Shown here one piece after another: positions 58,056 through 64,000 of a stretch of 64,000 nt of DNA. A program made the position numbers and the translations under genes. The notes under the pieces were generated by a model. The model saw only the letters and a list, made by a program, of their open reading frames with translations, did no database searches and was not told where the DNA came from. Positions within the stretch are counted from its first letter, which is position 1, and the number at the start of each line of letters is the position of its first letter. Origin of the DNA: Steinernema hermaphroditum (Eukaryota > Nematoda > Chromadorea > Rhabditida > Steinernematidae); contig CM059621.1 in NCBI GenBank assembly GCA_030435675.1, positions 15,190,001 to 15,254,000 of the forward strand. The letters are read 5' to 3'.

Positions 58056-59512
58056 TCAGATCTTGAGGAGGTCCGTCATGAAGGAGTCCCACTCGTACAT
58101 CACACCGAACGTCGGAATCAGCTTCACCGCCTCGTAGAGGTTCTTCATGTGGTTCTGAAACGACCACTCGATTACCGTACCCTCTACGGTCACTTACCGG
58201 GATGTGTCCGAGCAGGAGGAGGACGTTTCCCATGCGCGTGGCGGCGTCGGCGACTCCGTTGTCTTTGTACCACGTGAAGAGCTCGCCGATGACTTTTTCG
58301 GAAGCCTTCTTCACCAGGGATACGGTAGGCGCGGTGAGTCCGATGCTGCCGGGGTTCCAAAAGTTCACCAGGCGGAGCGCCATCATTTCTGCCTCTGTGA
58401 AGCGGAGCGTCACCATCGGGAGGAGGAGGTCCTGGATCAGTTTGAAGCAGTTCTCTCCGTAGAGTCTGGAAGGAGGGGTACGGTAGGCGGCGGGGGTCGG
58501 GACACTTACAGGGCGAGGACCTTGCGGACGTCCATGGGGTCGCTGGGGTTGACGGGCGGGAAGTGGCCGGGCATGATGACGGTGTTGTTGACGAGAACGA
58601 TACGGTCGGAGAAGCCGAGGTCGACGGTGTGGAAGAGGTTGTCGAGAAGGAGGTAGCGGAGGGCGAACTCGCGCAGCAGCAGCGTCTTGTCCACGGGGTT
58701 CTTGATCGCTTTGAAGTCGTCCAGGCGCTCCACCCACTCGAACATCAGCACGCACTGCACCTTGTAGATCGTCGAGAAGTCTTCGCCGTAGGCCGGACCC
58801 TTCAGCACTTTGTCCTGCAACCACTCAGCTCTCATCTCCGACTACCGTAACCGCTTACGCATTCTTCGCTGAGAATCTCCTCAAGGGTCGTGCAAAGCAT
58901 GGAGCGGCGACGGCGTTTTTGGTCGTTGAACTCAAGGCACAGGCGACTGAGATGGTCAAGCTCTACTGCGATAGAAGATGTTGTGGGGATCGATTTCAAG
59001 CAGTCCTACAACGTTCGAGAGTTGCAGATGTACGCAGATTTACCACTTACCAGAATGAAAGACGTCTGATGTCCATTTGTGTATCCAAAGGGCGAAAACG
59101 CGGAATCGGGCGAGCCAATGGTACTCGTACCGGGAGATCCGTGGTTCTCTGACTTGTGGGAGCCTGGATGTGACGAGGATCCGGCGCTGCTCCCACTAGG
59201 GGACCCCACCACCGGGGCATTGTTGCTGTTCCTGTCCCTCCGTGGCTGCACCGCCCGCCAATCCATTCCCATCACTTTGCACTTCTTGAATCTGCACGCC
59301 CGGCACGCACATCGAGCATCTAAACGAACCCTCAAGGCTACTGTATACCGTATTTTTAGCTGTACTTTTGTTGATAGGGCAGGTGCCGTCGCGGCGACAC
59401 GTGAAGACCATGTTGAAAGTGACGGCGCGACGGAAGAAAGCATTGCATCCGCGACAGGAGAGCACGCCGTAGTGGTTGCCGTCCGCCTGGTCGCCGCACA
59501 CGACACAAAGTT
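58056..59512 (-). CDS. Nuclear hormone receptor (5' end not resolved)
   Basis: Visible exons are 59512-59366, 59319-59051, 59005-58859, 58814-58510, 58465-58198 and 58154-58056, giving about 411 residues. The DNA-binding domain has the full zinc pattern: CVVCGDQADGNHYGVLSC then CRGCNAFFRR (P-box CNAFF, typical of nematode-expanded NHRs), then CRRDGTCPINK, which splices to NARCACRACRFKKC. A Ser/Pro-rich hinge follows, then ELDHLSRLCLEF and a ligand-binding domain: YKVQCVLMFEWVERL, LLLREFALRYLLLDNLF, TLRFTEAEMMALRLVNFWNP and the C-terminal FMTDLLKI helix. The acceptor at 59513-59515 implies one more short upstream exon ending in phase 1; I could not find its ATG. Transcription factor of the nucleus; ligand unknown. 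Partial copies at 42526-42832 and 43938-44400. Confidence 0.88.
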
Positions 59513-61025
59513 CTGCAAGAGAGCATTCAGACGTTCTCTGGTCGCCGCTTTGAGCAGAGAACAGTCAGCCGGCGGCGCCTCATTCTGCATGTCCGCCGCC
59601 CGCGCTCACGTACTGATCTCCGCGTATTTAAGTCATCCCGCCGCCGTCCGTTCCGATCAGTCGTCTCTGGCGCTGTTCGCCAGGACGGCCGTGCTCTTGG
59701 CGAACGCTCTTATTTGGCTAAGACGCCTTCTCAATCTATTTCCTTATCTTTCGTGTATCTGTTTTTGACTGCTACGTGGTAGCTACTTCTGTGTCTTGCC
59801 GGAGCTATTATAAAGTTTCCAACATCTTTTAATGCTGATCACGATACACACCCAGCTCTCAATCTCAGCCCCCTCCATTGTGTGAATTGCGAAGAGCGCC
59901 TCAAAATTTGAGCCATATTGGCACGTGAAACAGAAGGAGATGTCTCTCCTTAGATATGTTTTATGCATGTGAAATTTTCTCAAGATAGTACCCCATCACT
60001 TTGAAGTGATTATTACAAGCCGGCTCGTCCATCCGGCACGGCTCAGTATTTCACAATCGCAATTACGTATCACGACATTTTGAGAACGAAAGTGGAATTT
60101 TAGTTTTTTTTTTATTTTAGTGAAATTTTATCCACCAATGATGCTCAAGCTCCACAGAGATAAACCTAGGGATGCTTAATGGGCTTTGATAGGGATCCGT
60201 CCGTCCAGAAATGATAGCTTCCAGGAATGTTTGGTGTGTTTTTGGTCGTTCTTTGTTACTATGCAGCTTTCTTACGATAGGTGCCCGACAGTGATCGAAA
60301 AAATCTAATTTTCCAATTACACGTTTTCCAAACTTAAAACGGTTAGATATGGTCCCAAACTAGAATTCAGCTTATCACTATTGGATGGCAAAATCGGACT
60401 CGAAATTTCTATTTTCAGCCGATTTCTTTTGCTCTCTCGTTTGTACGTTTGTACCATCATAATCCGCGAAAGCTGAAAACGGTATTTCACCAAAGTTCTT
60501 CCGCAGGTTGAAGTACCGTTAAAAAAAGGTAAACTCTTCACTACTGGACGCGTTTTATCTGTTGCTAGCAATTCCCCTAGGGAGTATGTGCATGAATCGG
60601 ATTATCTAAGCCTTTCTATTGTGCTCATTACAAGGAACTGTAATGAGCTCATGATGTGATTGTAACCAAGACGCCTTTTTCCTGTCCTTTTAAAACCGCC
60701 TTTTTCCAATTCTTAAAGCGAAAAGAGTCTTGATTAAAGTATCCATGTTGATTTATCATATTCGGGTGTTGAATTATGATGACAAACAAGTTTATCTATG
60801 GTTCAGTGGTCTGAAATAAGTTTGAGTTTCACTGTTTCCAAAGTGAAATTCTTTTTTCATTGCGCCGTAAATACTCAAATTATCTGTGAAAGCACAGTTC
60901 GATTTAGCGTTCCGATATCAGATCTGCTATAGATAGACCACGAGATTACATGATAGCAATTATACAAATGGAAATGTTTACTCGTCCTATGCAATATTAA
61001 GAATCAGTCGATTTTGGGTTTACCG

Positions 61026-61085
61026 AGTTTATACTCTTGACTCGACGGCTTGCGCCATGCAAGAACGACCGCTCACTCTACTCAT
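61026..61085 (+). repeat. Dispersed repeat A piece
   Basis: Contains gactcgacggcttgcgccat and gcaagaacgaccgctcactc, combining the two halves seen separately at 2761-2800 / 23268-23310 (ggcttacgcc) and 33150-33170 (gaacgaccgctcact). Confidence 0.5.
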
Positions 61086-62232
61086 TCGGCGGACCACCTC
61101 AGAGAGAGCGAGTGGACGACCCGATCGATCGCTGGGGACACAAAGGAAAGGAGCACATATGTGACTACCCCTTGGTATCCAGCCTCCGGGTGCGGGAGGG
61201 TTTTCCCTTGTGTCTCCAGCGACCAAAGAGTCTCTACAATTTTGATAAAAACAAGTAACGCAAGTTTAAGCCAAAGATCTCTTAAAAACTTGGCATGGAT
61301 CGTCAACCCTACTAAAAACGGTACCGTAACCTAAATGAAGATCCTTTATGAATAGAATTATTGTAGCCAAACAAACAGTTCTAACAGACAGATCTGATAC
61401 CCAAAAACGCCGATTGATGATACTTCTCATAAATTTCCGCACAATTATTCATTATTAAATTTTTCACGCTACTTCACCATTTTTACACATCTTTAACACT
61501 TCTCTAATCAGCGCCTGCAGGGAACTTTCCACGCGCCCTTTTTATGACCCCTGAAATGACCTGTGCCTTCTTTCGCACGACTCGCTTATCACACTGTTAT
61601 GTCAGAAGTGATTAGCGCAAAAAGTCAAATTTGGGTGCTCGATAGTCGCGTTTATCACGCCGATCAGAAATTTATCGCGAAGCACATTTCTGCCTTCAAA
61701 TTTTAATGTGATGAATGGATCGAGATTTTCTTTTAGACAGTAGACACTTGGAGAGCGTCTCTCTGTCCATTGAGCCGCTTTCACAACCAGTGAGTCAAAC
61801 GGAACCCACCTTTAGACATTTGGGGAATGTCTGCTGCGGACTTAGATTGTCTGATATTCTGACAGACTGTCTAAAAATGAGTCTTTTCCAAATGGTCTCG
61901 AATGGAATGTCCTTTGCACGACGTTTTTTCATATTATTCATTATTTGATCTGTTGCCTTTCGTATACGGTGGATTATGTTCACGATTCATATTCCTACCG
62001 ACCTTAGAAACAAAAAGACCGCTTTAGATAAGGTCCCAGGTCACTAAGGGACAGTCTAGGTCTTCCTCCTAAGGATCGATCACTCCCCTATACAATAAGT
62101 GACTCCATTACCGTCATTTTACAACTTTCGGCGCTTCTCGTGCAAGGACATGTTTCTGATCTCCCCTCGTGATCTTTGCTGCTAGTTCCGCCTTCCCCTA
62201 ACCTCCCCGACCCTCAGAAGCGAAGCTCACCT

Positions 62233-62567
62233 GTAGTTCCGAGATGGTCGAAATCAACTGCACTCATCTTTCATTTCCTCGTTGGGCACGATCCTCTCCA
62301 AAATCTGAAACGATAAACATCGGCCTTCTTGTGTGGGTCTCCACCAGCCCACGGGTACGTCGAAAACACGTTGTCGTCGTCGTCAAAGAGCGCGAGTGGT
62401 TTTCGATCAGTGCGGCGGCAGACGGCGCGGATCGAGCGGAAAACACCGACTGCACTTGGAGAGGCCGGAATCGATCGTCCGCTCGACGAACGACCAACTG
62501 ATGCGAGCGAGTGGAGTCGGGAGAGGGAAGTTGTTGTTCGCCACCGACGCCGCAGCGCTATCGCCAC
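62233..62567 (-). CDS. Possible 5' coding exon(s) of a minus-strand gene
   Basis: A minus-strand frame from ATG 62567 reads an Arg/Ser-rich N-terminus (MAIALRRRWRTTTSLSRLHS) like a mitochondrial presequence, then acidic FDDDDNVFSTYPWAGG. Near 62300 there is an acceptor-like gtttcag followed by ILERIVPNEEMKDE, and a good donor (actacag then gtgagc) at about 62232. I could not join these pieces in one frame, nor find a continuation to the left. High GC makes chance open frames likely. Confidence 0.2.
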
Positions 62568-64000
62568 CGTAGCGATTGATAAACGCCGCAGTCCCGGAGC
62601 TATTCCGGATCGGAATTATGCAAAAGCGATCGATCGGGTGGGGGGGGGGATCAAGGGGTGACCGATTTGTGAAGGGGCATGGAGTGGGACGGGGTTGCAG
62701 AAAGGTGGTGTTTACTGAAGAGAGATCAACGTAAGATCAAAGGGAAAGGGGCACAAAGGTTATGGGTGATATCATAGGCGTGTGTGGTTAAGCCACGATT
62801 GGAGACGTAGTGAAGCCTGATACGGTGGGGTACTGAATGTAAGTCAGTGCTATATCGGTTAACAATGATCAGCGAAAGGAACTGAAATCAAAATATGTCC
62901 AATTACCGTCCAAGAATTCTACACCTTTGACACATTATGTTTACGTTTTTAATGGAAACATTCAACTTGAATCTTTATGTCAGTCTTGATGGAAAATCGG
63001 TGAAGACCAGTATATAATCTAGGTTAAGGAGAAAAGAGAGGAGACGGGAGAAAGGAGACTTTGTTGCCCAGCATCAAAACATCGAGTTGAGCAAGGAAGA
63101 TGCTATACCAAGGAAAAAAACAAAGAAACAAAAATTAGCCCCACATAAAGTCTGCGATCATGACCAATGTGAAACACAGGGCACAGTATACAGACTCACT
63201 ACAATGCTCACCTTGTTTGATGACCAGTTCTGGAACAAAGAATGCTTTTAAATGCTTTCGTAAATGTTAATAGACTATCAACAGCTCTACAGACTCACTA
63301 CAGTGCAAAGGCCATAGTTGAAAAAGATGGGAAGTAAATGCCTTTTTGTGAGAGATGCCTATGCCTACCATAATGACGATATCGTGCTATGGTGATAAAT
63401 GGTTTGGCCACGTTGTGCTCGCCTGTAACCCGATCTCTGATAGTTGTGATCTCACGAAAAGAATTCGCCGAGTAGAGAACAGCTAGTAAAAGTACAATAA
63501 GGCCATGTGATGAAACATGTCACGGCGTTCCATAAACAACTATACGTATCTGAAGAAAGCGACCTTAGAAGCTGGGAAATACCATACGGGGGATGATGCT
63601 TTTAGGTCTCAATGGGTACATACAGGTCAGAAAAGAATACCAGAAGGGTGACAAGTATGAATAATATCATTCGTGTCGTGGGCATTACTCACCATGAGTG
63701 ATTACTCATTCTTACTCAACTGAAAAATTCAGGAAGACTTGATGTCATGATTACACGCACAGGCGATCCATCTGGGTTCGAAGGGTGAAGGTTGGAAATT
63801 TATAGCATTTCTCTCCGAAATGGGGAAAGTGGCGTGATCGGTGAAAAATCGCCATTAACTTTTTTTTCGATTGCAGCGCTTGATCAACTTCCACTTCTAT
63901 GCAAAAATTTGTAGACCACATCTTCACTTCCGGGCGAAATGTCTACTAGACAAAAACTCATTTGCCGAAGTGATCCGATGCAATGTGTTTAGAAGGGGCG

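Larger units (their letters stand above)
59513..64000. other. Intergenic region, no firm gene
   Basis: The first 250 bp are GC-richer and probably hold the missing first exon and promoter of the nuclear receptor. After that the sequence is AT-rich with a dispersed repeat A piece at 61026-61085. A GC-rich patch at 62230-62660 contains a possible minus-strand first exon (separate entry). From 62660 to the end I see only short frames and one G run (62641-62650). Confidence 0.5.

Overview
The window looks like a gene-rich-to-gene-poor stretch of a nematode nuclear genome. The evidence is very short introns (40-60 bp, GT..AG, many ending tttcag or tttag), splice acceptors placed just upstream of several start codons as expected for trans-splicing, two nematode-specific chemoreceptor genes (Srh/Sri-like and Srt), a nuclear receptor with the nematode-style P-box CNAFF, a Fer/spe-8-like SH2 tyrosine kinase and abundant Tc1/mariner debris. 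I cannot name the species. Exon-intron models below were made by eye; I give exon borders wherever the reading frame closes exactly.

Layout. 1-8.4 kb is AT-rich and repeat-rich, with a palindromic mariner remnant (5.7-6.3 kb) and a 122-bp direct repeat (7.85/8.29 kb). 8.5-10.1 kb is a mosaic of incomplete genes: EGF-like, UPF1-type helicase C-terminus and innexin C-terminus. 10.5-21.2 kb holds an unrecognised protein, an F-box protein, a complete ABCG (White-type) half-transporter and a complete SLC17/sialin-like carrier. 21-40 kb is mostly dispersed repeats with one 63-residue basic protein gene (26.9 kb) and a single-exon chemoreceptor (33.3-34.2 kb). 40.7-42.4 kb is an Srt chemoreceptor. 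42.5-44.5 kb is a decayed, inverted set of partial copies of the phosphatase and nuclear-receptor genes that stand intact at 55-59.5 kb. 44.5-59.5 kb is dense: an unrecognised 275-residue protein, a B-type cyclin, an SH2-tyrosine kinase, a protein made of four tandem repeats, a small single-pass secretory protein, a receptor-type tyrosine phosphatase and a nuclear hormone receptor. 59.5-64 kb has no clear gene.

How the genes work together. Most are unrelated housekeeping or sensory genes. The 49-59.5 kb block does put a cytosolic tyrosine kinase, a receptor tyrosine phosphatase and a nuclear receptor side by side; shared function there is inference only. The two most unusual things are the four-repeat protein, in which every repeat is cut by a phase-2 intron at the same place, and the rearranged phosphatase/nuclear-receptor duplication, whose gene order can only arise from a tandem (or circular) intermediate.
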